Assembly (NCBI RefSeq): GCF_900101825.1
Contig: NZ_FNAG01000001.1
Coordinates: 806,001-870,000, forward strand
Source: Aquimonas voraii
GTDB taxonomy: Bacteria > Pseudomonadota > Gammaproteobacteria > Xanthomonadales > Xanthomonadaceae
DNA length: 64,000 nucleotides
Direction: 5' to 3'
The notes under the pieces are model-generated. The model worked only from the letters and a program-made list of their open reading frames with translations, searched no databases and was not told the DNA's origin. The translations under genes and the position numbers were made by a program. Below are positions 29,867-40,617 of the stretch, piece after piece; position 1 is the first letter of the stretch, and every line of letters starts with the position of its first letter.

Positions 29867-31248
29867 GCACCACGACCGAAAAGACCGCTGCCGAACGCAC
29901 AACCGGCGAGCGCCCCGTCCCCTTCGCTGCCCGCGAGCTGCGCGTGCTGGACTGGAACCGCATCGACGACGCCCAGCGCCGCATGGCCCTGCGCCGACCC
30001 GCTCAGGGTGCGCGCGCCGTCCTGGCCGAGAACGTCGAGCGCATCCTCACCCAGGTGCGCGCGGACGGCGACAGCACCCTGCGCGCCTTGACCCGCCGCT
30101 TCGATGGCTGCGAGCTCGGCAGCTTCCGCGTCACCGAAGACGAGTTCGCGACCGCAGAAGCGCAGGTTTCGCCCGCGCTCAAGCAGGCCATCACCCATGC
30201 CATCGAGCGCCTGGTCAAATTCCACGAGGCCGGCGCGCCGCGCGGCTATGCGCTGGAGACCGCGCCGGGCTTGAACTGCGAGCGGGTGATCCGCCCGATC
30301 GAGCGCGTTGGACTCTACGTGCCTGCCGGCAGCGCACCGCTGCCCTCGACCGCGATCATGCTTGGTGTGCCTGCGCGCATCGCGGGCTGCAGCGAGATTG
30401 TTCTGTGTACGCCGCCCAAGCCAGACGGCAGCGTCGATCCGACTGTGCTGGTGGCTGCCCGCCTGTGCGGGATCAGCACCGTGTTCAAGCTTGGAGGCGC
30501 GCAGGCCGTTGCCGCCATGGCCTATGGCACCGAGTCGGTGCCGAAGTGCGACAAGATCTTCGGCCCCGGCAATGCCTGGGTCACCGAGGCCAAACTGCAG
30601 GTGGCGAACGATCCGGACGGTGCGGCCATCGACATGCCGGCCGGCCCTTCCGAGGTGCTGGTCATCGCCGATGCCACCGCCTCGCCGGAATTCATCGCCT
30701 CTGATCTCTTGAGCCAGGCCGAGCACGGCCCGGACTCGCAGGTGCTGCTGATCTCCGACTCGCAGGCGCTGCTCGAATCCGTGGCGGTCGAACTTGAGAA
30801 GCAGACCGCCGAGCTGCCGCGCCGCGAGATCCTCGCCAAGGCCCTGACCCACGCTCGTCTGATCCTGAGCCGCGATATTCCGCAGGCCATCGAGATCAGC
30901 AATCGCTACGCGCCCGAACACCTGATCCTGCAGGTCGAACAACCGCGCCAGTGGCTGGACCGCGTGCGCAGCGCCGGCTCGATCTTCCTTGGCGCGCTGG
31001 CGCCCGAAGCCTTGGGCGACTACTGCAGCGGCACCAACCACGTGCTGCCGACCTATGGCGCCGCGCGCGCCTACAGCGGCGTGTCGGTGGCGAGCTTCGT
31101 CAAGCTGATCACGGTGCAGGAGGTGAGCGCCGAAGGTCTCAACATCGCCGGCCCCGACGCCGCCGAGATGGCGCGCGCCGAAGGCCTGATCGCGCACGAG
31201 CGCGCGGTCACGCGACGGCTCGCCGCAATCGCGGAGGGCAGGGCATGA
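29863..31248 (+). CDS. hisD: Histidinol dehydrogenase
   Basis: A 461-residue NAD+- and zinc-dependent enzyme for the last two steps of histidine synthesis. Signatures include [58 protein letters not shown] (zinc ligands) and the C-terminal [20 protein letters not shown]. An N-terminal extension of about 35 residues is rich in Thr and charged residues. It overlaps hisG upstream and hisC downstream by 4 bases each. Confidence 0.96.
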   Translation: MSTTTEKTAAERTTGERPVPFAARELRVLDWNRIDDAQRRMALRRPAQGARAVLAENVERILTQVRADGDSTLRALTRRFDGCELGSFRVTEDEFATAEAQVSPALKQAITHAIERLVKFHEAGAPRGYALETAPGLNCERVIRPIERVGLYVPAGSAPLPSTAIMLGVPARIAGCSEIVLCTPPKPDGSVDPTVLVAARLCGISTVFKLGGAQAVAAMAYGTESVPKCDKIFGPGNAWVTEAKLQVANDPDGAAIDMPAGPSEVLVIADATASPEFIASDLLSQAEHGPDSQVLLISDSQALLESVAVELEKQTAELPRREILAKALTHARLILSRDIPQAIEISNRYAPEHLILQVEQPRQWLDRVRSAGSIFLGALAPEALGDYCSGTNHVLPTYGAARAYSGVSVASFVKLITVQEVSAEGLNIAGPDAAEMARAEGLIAHERAVTRRLAAIAEGRA

Positions 31249-32342
31249 GCGCGCTGCTGGATCTGGTTCGCCCGGACCTGAGCGGCTTCGGTGGCTATTC
31301 GTCCGCGCGCAAGGAGGCCAGCGGCGGCCGCGTTTTCCTCAATGCCAACGAGTCGCCCTGGGCGCCGGAAATCGCTGGCGGCGAAGGCCTGAACCGCTAT
31401 CCGGAGCCACAGCCCGAGGCGCTGGTGCAGGCGCTGGCATCACTTTACGGCGTGAGCGCTGATGAGCTGCTGGTCGGCCGCGGCAGCGATGAGCCCATCG
31501 ACCTGCTGGTGCGCGCGCTGTGCCGCGCCGGCGAGGATGCCGTGCTGATCTGCCCACCCACCTTCGGTATGTATGCCGTTGCCGCACGCGTGCAGAACGC
31601 GCGGCTGGTCGAGGTGTCGCTTGCAGCCACCGGCGACGCGGCGCGGCCCTTCGCGCTGGATGCCGACGCGGTGATTGCCTCGGCCCTGAGCAATCCGGTC
31701 AAGCTGGTCTTCCTGTGCTCGCCCAACAACCCGACCGGGCAGGCCTTGCCGGTCGAGACCATCGAGCGCATTGCCTCGGCACTCGAAGGCCGCGCCGTGG
31801 TGGTGGTCGACGAGGCCTACGGCGAGTTCATGCAGCAGGCCTCGGCGACCTCACTGCGCCAGCGCTTTCCGCAGCTGGCCGTGCTGCGCACGCTGTCGAA
31901 GGCGCATGCCCTGGCAGGCGCCCGCATCGGCAGCCTGATCGCCGCGCCCGAGCTGATCCGCGTGCTGCGTGCGATCATGGCGCCGTATCCGATCTCAGCG
32001 CCCTGCGCGCGGGCGGCGCTGGCGGCCCTGCAGCCTGAGGTGCTCGCAAAGACGCAGGTCCACGTCGCCGAGCTGATCGCCGGCCGCGAGGCCTTGGCCG
32101 CGCGGCTTGCGGCGACGCCCGGCGTCCTCGGCGTGTACCCGTCCGATGCCAATTTCCTGGTGGTGCGCTGTACGGATCCTGCAGCGATCTATCGGCGCGC
32201 GCTCGCCTCAGGCGTGGTGCTGCGCGACGTCAGCCGCTATCCGCTGCTGGGCGACTGCCTGCGCGTGTCGATCGGCACGCCGGAGGAGAACGCCGCGGCG
32301 CTGGCCGTGTTCGCCAACGCCACGCAGGAGGCCGCGGCATGA
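31245..32342 (+). CDS. hisC: Histidinol-phosphate aminotransferase
   Basis: A 365-residue class I/II PLP aminotransferase. [11 protein letters not shown] is the substrate-binding start, SPNNPTGQ and VDEAYGEF are core motifs, and the Schiff-base lysine lies in [15 protein letters not shown]. It makes histidinol phosphate from imidazole-acetol phosphate. The start at 31245 overlaps the hisD stop (ATGA). Upstream in-frame codons lie inside hisD. Confidence 0.95.
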   Translation: MSALLDLVRPDLSGFGGYSSARKEASGGRVFLNANESPWAPEIAGGEGLNRYPEPQPEALVQALASLYGVSADELLVGRGSDEPIDLLVRALCRAGEDAVLICPPTFGMYAVAARVQNARLVEVSLAATGDAARPFALDADAVIASALSNPVKLVFLCSPNNPTGQALPVETIERIASALEGRAVVVVDEAYGEFMQQASATSLRQRFPQLAVLRTLSKAHALAGARIGSLIAAPELIRVLRAIMAPYPISAPCARAALAALQPEVLAKTQVHVAELIAGREALAARLAATPGVLGVYPSDANFLVVRCTDPAAIYRRALASGVVLRDVSRYPLLGDCLRVSIGTPEENAAALAVFANATQEAAA

Positions 32343-33487
32343 AGCGCATTCTGTTCGTCGACCGCGACGGCACCATGATCGAGGAGCCCGCGGACTACCA
32401 GATCGACAGCTACGCCAAGCTGCGTCTGGTCGAGGGCGTGATCCCGGCGATGCTGAAGTTGAAGGCCGCCGGCTTCGAGTTCGTGATCGTGTCGAACCAG
32501 GACGGCCTGGGCACCGAGGCCTACCCACGGGAGAGCTTCCAGGCCCCGCACGATCTGATGATGCAGATCTTCGAGTCGCAGGGCATCACCTTCCGCGAGG
32601 TGCTGATCGACACCAGCTTCCCGCAGGACAACGCGCCCACGCGCAAGCCGCGCCTCGGTCTGGTCATGCACTACCTGCGTGATCGCAGCATCGACCTCGC
32701 CGGCAGCGCCATGGTCGGTGACCGCGATACCGACATCGAGTTCGCCGACAACCTCGGCGTGCGCGGCTTTCGCTTGAAGGTGACCTCCGGCGCCAAGGCC
32801 ACGGCCGGCAAGGGCCCGGAATACACCTGGGCCGAGATCGCCCATCTGCTGGCCGATGCGCCGCGTCAGGCCAGCGTCGAGCGCATCACCAAGGAAACCA
32901 AGATCGAAGTGCATGTCGATCTGGATCGCCCGGCCGAGCCGGTCGCGTTGACCGGTCTTGGCTACTTCGACCATATGCTGGAGCAGCTCGGCAAGCACGG
33001 CGGCTTTGCGCTCAAGCTGAAGTGCGCGGGCGACCTGCACATCGACGAGCACCACACGGTCGAGGACAGTGCGCTGGCGCTGGGACAGGCCCTGAAGCAG
33101 GCGCTCGGCGACAAGCGCGGCATCGGCCGCTACGCCTGGGCCGCGGAAGGCGAAGAGGGTGCCGCTGAAGCGAAGCCCGCGGCGCTGGATCTGGTGATCC
33201 CGATGGACGAGACGCTCGTGCGCGCCTCGCTGGATCTCAGCGGCCGTCCCTACTTCGTGTTCGACGGGAGCTTCCCGCGCGAGCGCGTGGGCGAACTGCC
33301 GACCGAGCTGGTGCCGCATTTCTTCCGCTCGCTGTGCGAGACCGCCGGCCTGAACCTGCACCTGTCGGTGCGCGGCGACAACGCCCATCACATGGTCGAG
33401 GCCAGCTTCAAGGCGGTCGCGCGCGCCCTGCGCGCGGCGATCAAGCGCGAGGGCTTCGACCTGCCCAGCACCAAGGGGACGCTCTGA
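32339..33487 (+). CDS. hisB: Bifunctional histidinol-phosphatase / imidazoleglycerol-phosphate dehydratase
   Basis: A 382-residue fusion. The N-terminal HAD phosphatase (about 1-165) starts with [18 protein letters not shown]. The C-terminal dehydratase (about 180-382) has the paired metal motifs [17 protein letters not shown] and [18 protein letters not shown]. The fused arrangement is typical of gammaproteobacteria. It catalyses steps 6 and 8 of the pathway. It overlaps hisC by 4 bases at its start and meets hisH at TGATG. Confidence 0.96.
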   Translation: MKRILFVDRDGTMIEEPADYQIDSYAKLRLVEGVIPAMLKLKAAGFEFVIVSNQDGLGTEAYPRESFQAPHDLMMQIFESQGITFREVLIDTSFPQDNAPTRKPRLGLVMHYLRDRSIDLAGSAMVGDRDTDIEFADNLGVRGFRLKVTSGAKATAGKGPEYTWAEIAHLLADAPRQASVERITKETKIEVHVDLDRPAEPVALTGLGYFDHMLEQLGKHGGFALKLKCAGDLHIDEHHTVEDSALALGQALKQALGDKRGIGRYAWAAEGEEGAAEAKPAALDLVIPMDETLVRASLDLSGRPYFVFDGSFPRERVGELPTELVPHFFRSLCETAGLNLHLSVRGDNAHHMVEASFKAVARALRAAIKREGFDLPSTKGTL

Positions 33488-34086
33488 TGCGGCTGGCGGT
33501 CATTGATTCCGGCGTCGCCAACATCGGCTCGGTCTGCTATGCGCTGGAGCGGCTTGGCGTGCAGGCGACTCTGGTGCGCAGCGCCGACGAACTTGCCCAG
33601 GCCGAACGCGCCCTGCTGCCCGGCGTCGGTGCCGCCGGTGCAGCGATGGCACGGCTGCGCGAGCTGCAGCTGGTGGATGCGATCCGCGCGTTTCCGCGGC
33701 CGCTGTTCGGCATCTGCCTCGGCATGCAGCTGCTGTTCGAGCGCAGCGCCGAGGGCGATGTCGAAGGCTTGGGTCTCATTCCTGCCCAGGTGCAGAAGCT
33801 GAAGGAGTTCCCCGGTGTGCGCGTGCCGCACATGGGCTGGAACCGCCTGCATCGCGAGCGCGACTCGGCGCTGCTGAACGACATCGCCGAAGGCGCGCAA
33901 GCCTACTTCGTGCACAGCTATGCCGCGCCGGTGGGCGACTACACGCTGGCGTCCAGCACGCACGGCGAGGCCTTCAGCGCCATCGTCCGCCGCGGCAACG
34001 TCGCTGGCGCGCAGTTCCATCCCGAGCGCTCGGCGGCGGTGGGCGCGCAGCTGCTCAAGAACTTCATGGAGTGGGACGGCCAATGA
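33487..34086 (+). CDS. hisH: Imidazole glycerol phosphate synthase, glutaminase subunit
   Basis: A 199-residue class I glutamine amidotransferase. The nucleophile Cys77 lies in FGICLGMQLLFE, and the catalytic His-x-Glu is in FHPERSAAVG near residue 180. It supplies ammonia to HisF. The ATG shares a base with the hisB stop, and the stop overlaps the hisA start (ATGA). Confidence 0.96.
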   Translation: MRLAVIDSGVANIGSVCYALERLGVQATLVRSADELAQAERALLPGVGAAGAAMARLRELQLVDAIRAFPRPLFGICLGMQLLFERSAEGDVEGLGLIPAQVQKLKEFPGVRVPHMGWNRLHRERDSALLNDIAEGAQAYFVHSYAAPVGDYTLASSTHGEAFSAIVRRGNVAGAQFHPERSAAVGAQLLKNFMEWDGQ

Positions 34087-34820
34087 CCGGCTTTGTCGCA
34101 ATTCCCGCCATCGACGTCCGCGACGGACGCGTGGTGCGGCTCAAGCAGGGCGACTACGCCCAGGAAACCCGCTACGCAGCCGACCCGCTGCAGCTGGCGC
34201 TGGACTACGCCAGCGCGGGCGCCGAATGGCTGCATCTGGTGGATCTGGATGCCGCCAAGGCCGGCGGCTACACGCTGGCGCCGCTGGTGAAAGCGCTGCG
34301 CGCGCAGAGCGGCCTGCGCATCCAGAGCGGCGGCGGCGTGCGCAGTATCGAGGACGTGAACGCGCTGCTGGCGGCCGGCGTCGATCGCGTGGTGATCGGC
34401 TCGGTGGCGGTGAAGTCGCCAGACGTGGTGCTGCGCTGGCTGGACCAGTTCGGCGCCAGCCAGCTCTGCGTGGCGCTCGACACGCGCCGCGATGCCGACG
34501 GCGTGTGGCGGCTGCCGGTGCACGGCTGGACCGAGAGCGCCGGTGAGGAGCTGTTCGTGCTGCTGGAGCGCTACCGTGCAGCCGGTTTGCGCCACGTGCT
34601 GTGCACGGACATCGCCCGCGACGGCATGCTGAGCGGGCCCAATCTCGAGCTCTACCGGGACGTGGTCCGGCGAGCGCCGGAGATCGCGCTGATCGCTTCG
34701 GGCGGGGTGTCTTCGCTGGAGGACATTCGCGGTGCGCGCGCCGCGGGCGCCGCCGGCGTGGTGCTCGGCAAGGCACTGTTGGATGGCCGCTTCACCGTCG
34801 AGGAGGCGCTGGCATGCTGA
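34083..34820 (+). CDS. hisA: ProFAR isomerase
   Basis: A 245-residue (beta/alpha)8 barrel that isomerises ProFAR to PRFAR. Asp in [14 protein letters not shown] and Asp in [13 protein letters not shown] are the acid/base pair, and phosphate loops are in [11 protein letters not shown] and [10 protein letters not shown]. The start at 34083 overlaps the hisH stop. The stop overlaps hisF by 7 bases. Confidence 0.96.
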   Translation: MTGFVAIPAIDVRDGRVVRLKQGDYAQETRYAADPLQLALDYASAGAEWLHLVDLDAAKAGGYTLAPLVKALRAQSGLRIQSGGGVRSIEDVNALLAAGVDRVVIGSVAVKSPDVVLRWLDQFGASQLCVALDTRRDADGVWRLPVHGWTESAGEELFVLLERYRAAGLRHVLCTDIARDGMLSGPNLELYRDVVRRAPEIALIASGGVSSLEDIRGARAAGAAGVVLGKALLDGRFTVEEALAC

Positions 34821-35587
34821 GCCGCCGATTGATCCCGTGTCTTGATGTACGCGATGGCCAAGTGGTGAAGGGCGTGCGCTTCCGCGATCACGTGGTGATG
34901 GGTGCGATCGAGGAACTGGCCGCACGTTACCGCGACGCCGGCGCGGATGAGCTGGTGTTCTACGACATCACCGCGAGCCCCGAGGGCCGCAGCGTCGATC
35001 GCGGCTGGGTGGAGCGAGTCGCTCGGCTCATCGACATTCCCTTCTGCGTGGCTGGCGGCATCCGCTCGGTCGAGGATGCGCGCGCCATTCTTTTTGCCGG
35101 CGCCGACAAGGTCTCGGTGAATTCGCCGGCGCTGGAGCGGCCGGAATTGATCAACGAGCTGGCGGATGCCTTCGGCGTGCAGTGCGTCGTCGTTGGCATC
35201 GACAGCCTGCGCGACGAGGACGGCGAGTGGCGCGTGCGCCAGTACACGGGCGACCCCAGCAAGACCCGCGCGCTCAGTCGCCGCACCCTCGACTGGGTGG
35301 TCGAGGTGCAGCAACGCGGGGCCGGCGAAATCGTGCTCAACTGCATGGGCACCGACGGCGTGCGCGCCGGCTATGACATCGAGCAGCTGCGCGCTGTGCG
35401 CGAACTTTGTCACGTGCCACTGGTGGCCAGCGGCGGCGCCGGCACGCCCGAGCACTTCGCCGAGGTGTTCGAGCAGGCCGACGCGGATGCGGCGCTCGCC
35501 GCCAGCGTCTTCCATTCCGGCGCGATCGCCATTCCTGAACTCAAGACCTCGCTCAAACAGCGCGGCATCGAGGTGCGTGATGTCTGA
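34814..35587 (+). CDS. hisF: Imidazole glycerol phosphate synthase, cyclase subunit
   Basis: A 257-residue barrel paralogous to HisA. The catalytic aspartates lie in [15 protein letters not shown] and [14 protein letters not shown], and phosphate loops are in AGGIRSVED and [10 protein letters not shown]. It converts PRFAR plus ammonia from HisH to IGP and AICAR. It overlaps both neighbours, hisA by 7 and hisI by 8 bases. Confidence 0.96.
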   Translation: MLSRRLIPCLDVRDGQVVKGVRFRDHVVMGAIEELAARYRDAGADELVFYDITASPEGRSVDRGWVERVARLIDIPFCVAGGIRSVEDARAILFAGADKVSVNSPALERPELINELADAFGVQCVVVGIDSLRDEDGEWRVRQYTGDPSKTRALSRRTLDWVVEVQQRGAGEIVLNCMGTDGVRAGYDIEQLRAVRELCHVPLVASGGAGTPEHFAEVFEQADADAALAASVFHSGAIAIPELKTSLKQRGIEVRDV

Positions 35588-36221
35588 CGACGTGGTGGTC
35601 GGCCCCGAAACGCTGGATCGGCTGGCCTGGGACAAGCAGGACGGCCTGCTGCCGGCGGTGGTGCAGGATGCCGGGACCCTGCGCGTGCTGATGCTGGGCT
35701 ACATGAATCGGGAAGCCCTGGAGATGACGCTCGCCTGCCGTCACGTCACCTTCTTCAGCCGCAGCAAAGGGCGCTTGTGGACCAAGGGCGAGCGCAGCGG
35801 CCATGTGCTGAAACTGGTTCGCGTCGAGACCGATTGCGATGCCGACACGCTGTTGATCCAGGCGCATCCGCAGGGCCCGACCTGCCACCTGCAGCGCACC
35901 AGCTGTTTTCCCGATGCTCCGGGCAGCTTCCTCGGTGATCTGGATGCGCTGATCGCCCAGCGCGAGCGCGAGCGCCCCGTCGGCAGCTACACCACCAAGC
36001 TGTTCGAAGGCGGCATCCGCCGCATCGCCCAGAAGGTGGGCGAGGAGGGCGTGGAAACCGCGCTGGCCGCGGTGGCGCAGGAGGACGCGGACCTCCTCGG
36101 CGAAAGCGCCGACCTGATCTACCACTTGCTGGTGCTGCTGCGCGCGCGCGGGCTGTCGCTGGGCGATGTCGAGACGCTGCTGCGGCAGCGGCATGCGACG
36201 GCGCCGAAGTCCATGGGGTGA
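35580..36221 (+). CDS. hisI: Bifunctional phosphoribosyl-AMP cyclohydrolase / phosphoribosyl-ATP pyrophosphatase
   Basis: A 213-residue HisIE fusion. The cyclohydrolase part (about 1-115) has the [18 protein letters not shown] motif and a zinc-type Cys pair in [12 protein letters not shown]. The pyrophosphohydrolase part (about 122-213) is a MazG-like helix bundle ([13 protein letters not shown]). These are steps 2 and 3 of the pathway. It is the last gene of hisGDCBHAFI. A small hairpin near 36373-36388 (GTGTTG/CAACAC) may end the transcript. Confidence 0.95.
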   Translation: MSDDVVVGPETLDRLAWDKQDGLLPAVVQDAGTLRVLMLGYMNREALEMTLACRHVTFFSRSKGRLWTKGERSGHVLKLVRVETDCDADTLLIQAHPQGPTCHLQRTSCFPDAPGSFLGDLDALIAQRERERPVGSYTTKLFEGGIRRIAQKVGEEGVETALAAVAQEDADLLGESADLIYHLLVLLRARGLSLGDVETLLRQRHATAPKSMG

Positions 36222-36372
36222 TGCAGTACGCGGGCTCTCGCCCCGTTTGTCCCGCTCCAAGCGTGCACTTCCGCCGACCGGGCTGACGTCGTCTGCCAAC
36301 GCGCGTCTCCCGTCGGCCGCCCCGTGCCCGGATGAAACACCCCGCGCCCGACGCGAACGTAGGCACGAGAGC

Positions 36373-36388
36373 GTGTTGGGAACAACAC
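36373..36388. terminator. Weak hairpin between convergent hisI and the dioxygenase gene
   Basis: A six-base stem (GTGTTG/CAACAC) with a GGAA loop lies in the 192-base gap between two convergent genes. The minus-strand gene ends 25 bases away. There is no long T-run on either side. It is the best terminator candidate in the gap but not a strong one. Confidence 0.3.
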
Positions 36389-36413
36389 TCGCCTGGGTGG
36401 GACGGGGCCTCGC

Positions 36414-37175
36414 CTATGAGGCTGACGCAGCGCTCAGCACCGCTTCGGCACGCCTGAAGGTCAACACCAGCACATCACGCCAGGCCGGCGCATCCGGATC
36501 CATCGGCTCGACGGCGGTGACGCCGTGCCAGACGCGCTGGTCATCGACGAGGGCGATGTCCAGCGGTTCGGTCAGGGTAAAGGCGCCGAGCTGGGTGCTG
36601 TCGGCGGCATGGATGGTGGTGGTGCCTTCGCGGATGTTGTGGCGATCGATCAGGGCGACGAGCACGTAGTCCACGCCATCGCGATGCACGCCTTCCGGCG
36701 TCGGTTGGCCGGGTTGGCCCGGCAGGGCTTCGATGCGGAACTGGTGCGCCTCGACCTGCCAGCGCTCGACCTCCGGCGCCCGTTGCGAGAACAGCGCGTG
36801 CGCGAATGCACTGAGCGCGCGAAAGGCCGCGCTGTCGGCAATCTCGGGCAGGATCGGCTGGAACCAGCGTTCGATACCGCCGTTCAGGCGGTTGTAGTGC
36901 AGGGCCTGGTAGTGCGGCGCATCAGGCAGGCGCTCGATGCCGCGTGCGTGGCTCGCAGCAAGGACCGCGTGCCGCCGCCGCCGATAGCGTCCGCCGTCGG
37001 CCATGTGCTCATCGAGCCCCAGCTCGTTCCAGCTGCCGGCGAACTCCTCCCAGTCCACGTCGGCCTGTGCTGGCAGCAGAGCCAGCGCCTGCGCACGCGG
37101 CAGGAAGCAGAAGCCTTCCCTGTCGAGCCCAAGGAGGGGGTGATCGAATTCATCGACTGCAGCTGTGGCGTTCAT
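36414..37175 (-). CDS. 2OG-Fe(II) dioxygenase (BsmA/PF10014-like)
   Basis: A 253-residue protein resembling the 2OG-Fe dioxygenase family that hydroxylates free amino acids. The probable iron ligands are His164 and Asp166 in EGVHRDGVDYVLV and His217 in DDQRVWHGVTAVEP. An upstream region (HYNRLNGGIERWFQPILPEI) is also typical. The substrate, perhaps a hydrophobic amino acid, is not readable. It lies convergent to the his operon and alone on its strand. Its position next to histidine genes is probably accidental. Confidence 0.78.
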   Translation of the reverse strand: MNATAAVDEFDHPLLGLDREGFCFLPRAQALALLPAQADVDWEEFAGSWNELGLDEHMADGGRYRRRRHAVLAASHARGIERLPDAPHYQALHYNRLNGGIERWFQPILPEIADSAAFRALSAFAHALFSQRAPEVERWQVEAHQFRIEALPGQPGQPTPEGVHRDGVDYVLVALIDRHNIREGTTTIHAADSTQLGAFTLTEPLDIALVDDQRVWHGVTAVEPMDPDAPAWRDVLVLTFRRAEAVLSAASAS

Positions 37176-37285
37176 GACGCAAGCCTAGACGCGTTGCCGC
37201 CGAGCCGCCGTGCAGGAATCGCGCATGGGAGCGAACGGAATGCGTGGGAAGTGGGGAGCGGGCGGCAGCGCCCGCTCCGTCGTGA

Positions 37286-37828
37286 TCACTGGAAATGCAG
37301 CTCCGCGATCATCTGCACGCTGCCGTCGCTACCGCGGTCGAAATCGTAGTGCGCGTAGCCTGCGCGCAGCGCGAACAGGTCGCTGATGTGCCAGCGCGCA
37401 CCGGCTTCGGCCATCCAGCCACTGTCGTTGTCGGAGACCCGGCGCGGACCAGCGATGGTCAGCGCGCTGCCTTCCTCTTCGCGCTGGAACAGTCCGGCCT
37501 TGGCGTAGGGCCGCAGCGCGCCGCTCTGCGTGGTCCAGGTCAGGCCAAACGACCACAGATCGCCGTCGGTCTGGTAGCCGCCATCGGCGATACCGCTGCG
37601 CTCGAGCTCGCCGAGGTCGGCCCAGGCCGCTTCGATGCCGAAGCCGCGGCCGAATTGCAGGCCGGCTATCGCGGTGACCGCGGTTTCGCCCCGGGCGCCG
37701 TCGCGCGGTTCGAACAGGGAGCGATCCTCGAGCGCATCGAACGCGCCGACGCCGACGTGCCAGTCGACAGCCTGGGCGGGCGAGAGCGCGGCAAGGCCGA
37801 GAAGGGTGATGAGGCTGCGTTGAAGCAT
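37286..37828 (-). CDS. Outer-membrane beta-barrel protein (OmpA-like porin family)
   Basis: A 180-residue protein with a clear signal peptide (hydrophobic residues about 5-17, likely cut after AQA at about 20). Alternating polar and hydrophobic strands follow, ending in an aromatic-rich strand (SVQMIAELHFQ), consistent with an eight-stranded barrel. FGIEAAWADLGEL, RPYAKAGLF and LFALRAGYAHYDF are strand-like repeats seen in OmpW/OmpA-like porins. The function is unknown. It stands alone in its neighbourhood. Confidence 0.75.
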   Translation of the reverse strand: MLQRSLITLLGLAALSPAQAVDWHVGVGAFDALEDRSLFEPRDGARGETAVTAIAGLQFGRGFGIEAAWADLGELERSGIADGGYQTDGDLWSFGLTWTTQSGALRPYAKAGLFQREEEGSALTIAGPRRVSDNDSGWMAEAGARWHISDLFALRAGYAHYDFDRGSDGSVQMIAELHFQ

Positions 37829-38112
37829 GTCTGAGTCCTTTCAGAACCGCGGGGGATCCCGCGGCGCCGAGTCTCACGAGATCTTCACTGCTCGCGCCAG
37901 TCCCTGCCGTCGAGATGCCGGATCGTGATTCAGCTGCCGTTTCCTCGCTCCCGCCGGTCGTGAGGACCACCGCCGAGGCGAAAAGATGGGGCGCACTCAG
38001 GGGGTGCCCTGCGGCATGAGCGATCGCGCGGGCAAAGGGCTTGTCTCGATACTGACCTCTATGCACAGTGACGGCGCCGCGCCTTGCGGCGACGAACAAC
38101 GGATCCACGCCC

Positions 38113-38352
38113 ATGCGCGCACTGCTGCTCTCCCTCGGACTGCTGTTGGATATCGCCGGCGGCGTGCTGGTGTCGGGATTGGTCCAGATCGAAGGCAAGA
38201 ACGAAGTGCTGCGGGTGGGCGACAAGGCGTTGGAGGTCGGCGATGGCGGCATCCGCGTGGCCGATCGCGGCGAGCAGGGCAAGACCCTGGGCTTCGTTCT
38301 GCTGGGCGTTGGCACGGTCCTGCTGCTGGCGGGCGCGCTGCGCAAGCGCTGA
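38113..38352 (+). CDS. Small two-helix membrane protein
   Basis: A 79-residue protein from the ATG at 38113. Hydrophobic segments at about residues 1-22 and 56-75 flank a charged loop (EGKNEVLRVGDKALEVGDG). The C-terminus is RKR. The pattern resembles DUF3185-like small inner-membrane proteins, but I cannot confirm the family. No operon partner is evident. It lies between the beta-barrel gene and a palindromic repeat element. Confidence 0.55.
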   Translation: MRALLLSLGLLLDIAGGVLVSGLVQIEGKNEVLRVGDKALEVGDGGIRVADRGEQGKTLGFVLLGVGTVLLLAGALRKR

Positions 38353-38459
38353 GTTGTCGGCCAGGCGCAGCCTGAAGCCGCAAGGCCGCCGCGCCTCATT
38401 GCGGCGAGCCCGGCAAACACACTGATCTGGTTGGGCGCGCCCTGCCATTCGAATCCATC

Positions 38460-38596
38460 GGGTGGGCCCTGGCCCACCATTGGCTCCATGCCGGCTCCGG
38501 TCATCCACGGCTGAACGCTTCAGCACACTCGGTCTCGATTCGGTGAGGCGCTGCAGCGGGGCGAGCCCTGATGGCCTGGTGGGCCAGGGCCCACCC
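38460..38596 (-). repeat. Paired-palindrome (REPIN-like) element A
   Basis: Two 19-base palindromic units, GGGTGGGCCCTGGCCCACC at 38460-38478 and its reverse complement (one-base shifted) at 38578-38596, bracket about 100 bases of non-coding sequence. Each unit can fold on itself, or the pair can fold together. Flanking bases next to the left unit (ATTGGCTCCA) recur beside the unit at 41930, so this is a dispersed family. It lies in the 330-base gap between the small membrane protein gene and cysNC. The rest of that gap shows nothing else. Confidence 0.7.
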
Positions 38597-38682
38597 TATG
38601 TGGGCTCGCTCTGCGTCAAGTGCGCGTTCCACCTCAGGGCTGGAAGCGATCGGTCAGGTGTAGGCCCCGGCTTAGGCGCTGT

Positions 38683-40617
38683 TCAGAGCTCGCCTTCGAG
38701 CACCCCCGCGCGCCGCAAACCCTCGATCACCGCCTCGGCTGCCGCTTCCGGCGACAGCTGGTCCGCCTGCAGGTGCAGCTCGGGCGACTGCGGTCGTTCG
38801 TAGGCCGAATCAATGCCGGTGAAATTGCGCAGCTCGCCGCGCCGCGCCTTGGCGTACAGGCCCTTGACGTCACGCGCCTCGGCGACTTCGAGCGGGGTAT
38901 CGACGAACACCTCGAAGAACTCGCCCGGCGGCAGAAGTCCGCGGGCGAAGTCGCGCTCGCTGCGGAAAGGCGAGATGAAGGAGACTAGGCAGATCAGGCC
39001 GGCATCGGCCATCAGCCTGGCCACTTCGGCGACGCGGCGGATATTCTCGACACGATCGGCATCGGTGAAGCCGAGGTCCTTGTTGAGGCCGTGACGCACA
39101 TTGTCGCCGTCGAGCAGATAGGTGTGCTTGCCCAGCGCGTGCAGCTGTTTCTCGACGAGGTTCGCGATGGTCGATTTGCCGGCGCCGGACAGCCCGGTGA
39201 ACCACAGCACCGCCGGCTTCTGGCCTTTCTGGCCGGCGCGCTTGGCGCGATTGATGTCCAGCGCCTGCCAGTGCAGGTTGGAGGCCCGGCGCAGGGCGTG
39301 GCGCACCATCACCGCGCCGACGGTCTGGTGGCTGAGCGTGTCGATCAGGATGCCGCCGCCGAGGCCCGGGTTGTCGGCATAAGCCTCGAAAGGCAGGGCG
39401 CGATCGAGCGCCAGATTCACGCGGCCGATCTCGTTCACCGCCAGCGTGCGGGCGGCCAGGTGCTCCAGCGTCTCAACGTTGAGCCTGTACTTTGGCGTGG
39501 CCGGCGTGGCCAGTGCGCTGGCGGTGCCGAGCTGCAGGCGATACGGGCGGCCAGGCAGCATGGGCTGCTCGCCCAGCCAGACGATGTCGACCTCGAACTG
39601 GTCGCTGGCCTCGACCGGATCCGAGGCCGCGCACAGCACATCGCCGCGGCTGGAGTCGATTTCGTCCTCCAGCGCCAACACGATGGACTGACCCGGATGG
39701 GCGACGTCCAGCGTCTGTTCGCCGAGCCACAGCCCGCGCACTTTCGAGGTCTGGCCGGAGGGCACGCTGCGCAGGCTGTCGCCAACCCGCAGCGCGCCCG
39801 CCTGAAGCTGACCGGCGAAGCCGCGGAAATCGGCATCCGGCCGCACCACCCAGCTGACCGGCAGGCGCGGCGCATGGCGCGGGCGCGGCGGGGCGGAGGC
39901 CAATTCGGCGGCCATCGCCTCCAGGTGCTCCAGCAGGGCGGGGCCGGCATACCAGGGCATGCGCGCGCTGCGCTGCACCAGATTGTCGCCATCGATCGCG
40001 CACAGCGGGATCGGCTGTACGTGCTCAAGACCGACCCGTGCGGCGAAGTCGGCGAAGCGTTCGACGATGCGCTCGAAGGCCTCGGCGTCGAAGCCGATGC
40101 GGTCCATCTTGTTCACCGCCAGCACCACCCGCTCAATGCCCAGCAAGGCCGCGATGCAGGCATGACGCAGGGTCTGCGGCAGCAGGCCCTGGCGGGCATC
40201 CACCAGCAGCACCGCGAGATCGCAGTGACTGGCGGCGGTGACCATGTTGCGGGTGTATTCGGCGTGGCCGGGTGAATCGGCGACGATGAAGGCCGTGCGC
40301 GTCGTGCCGAAGTAGCGCCAGGCCACATCGATGGTGATGCCCTGTTCGCGCTCGGCCGAGAGGCCATCGAGCAGCAGTGCGTAGTCGACCTGCTCGCCGC
40401 GGGTGCCGTGACGGCGCGACAGCAGCTCGAGGTTGGCGAGCTGGTCATCCGGCACGCTGTCGGTTTCGAACAGCAGGCGGCCGATGAGCGTGCTCTTGCC
40501 GTCATCGACGCTGCCGCAGGTGAGCAGGCGCAGATGCGGCCGGTGTTCGGGCGCGGGCAGGGCGATGGCAGCGGTCTCGTTCAAGGCGGAATCCTGGCTC
40601 CGGGGCAGGGCGTTCAT
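38683..40617 (-). CDS. cysNC: Fused sulfate adenylyltransferase large subunit / adenylylsulfate kinase
   Basis: A 644-residue fusion. The N-terminal GTPase CysN (about 1-440) has the P-loop [12 protein letters not shown], switch DSPGHAEY and NKMD. The C-terminal APS kinase CysC (about 455-644) has its own P-loop [11 protein letters not shown]. With CysD it activates sulfate to APS using GTP hydrolysis, and the kinase domain then makes PAPS. The ATG overlaps the cysD stop (ATGA), so the subunits are coupled. PAPS reductase and sulfite reductase genes are not in the window. Confidence 0.96.
   Translation of the reverse strand: MNALPRSQDSALNETAAIALPAPEHRPHLRLLTCGSVDDGKSTLIGRLLFETDSVPDDQLANLELLSRRHGTRGEQVDYALLLDGLSAEREQGITIDVAWRYFGTTRTAFIVADSPGHAEYTRNMVTAASHCDLAVLLVDARQGLLPQTLRHACIAALLGIERVVLAVNKMDRIGFDAEAFERIVERFADFAARVGLEHVQPIPLCAIDGDNLVQRSARMPWYAGPALLEHLEAMAAELASAPPRPRHAPRLPVSWVVRPDADFRGFAGQLQAGALRVGDSLRSVPSGQTSKVRGLWLGEQTLDVAHPGQSIVLALEDEIDSSRGDVLCAASDPVEASDQFEVDIVWLGEQPMLPGRPYRLQLGTASALATPATPKYRLNVETLEHLAARTLAVNEIGRVNLALDRALPFEAYADNPGLGGGILIDTLSHQTVGAVMVRHALRRASNLHWQALDINRAKRAGQKGQKPAVLWFTGLSGAGKSTIANLVEKQLHALGKHTYLLDGDNVRHGLNKDLGFTDADRVENIRRVAEVARLMADAGLICLVSFISPFRSERDFARGLLPPGEFFEVFVDTPLEVAEARDVKGLYAKARRGELRNFTGIDSAYERPQSPELHLQADQLSPEAAAEAVIEGLRRAGVLEGEL

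Noticed and set aside
38460-38596. Palindrome pair as a simple transcription terminator
   Set aside because: There is no U-run and a second copy with shared flanks sits 3 kb away, so a dispersed element fits better. Termination as a side effect remains possible.
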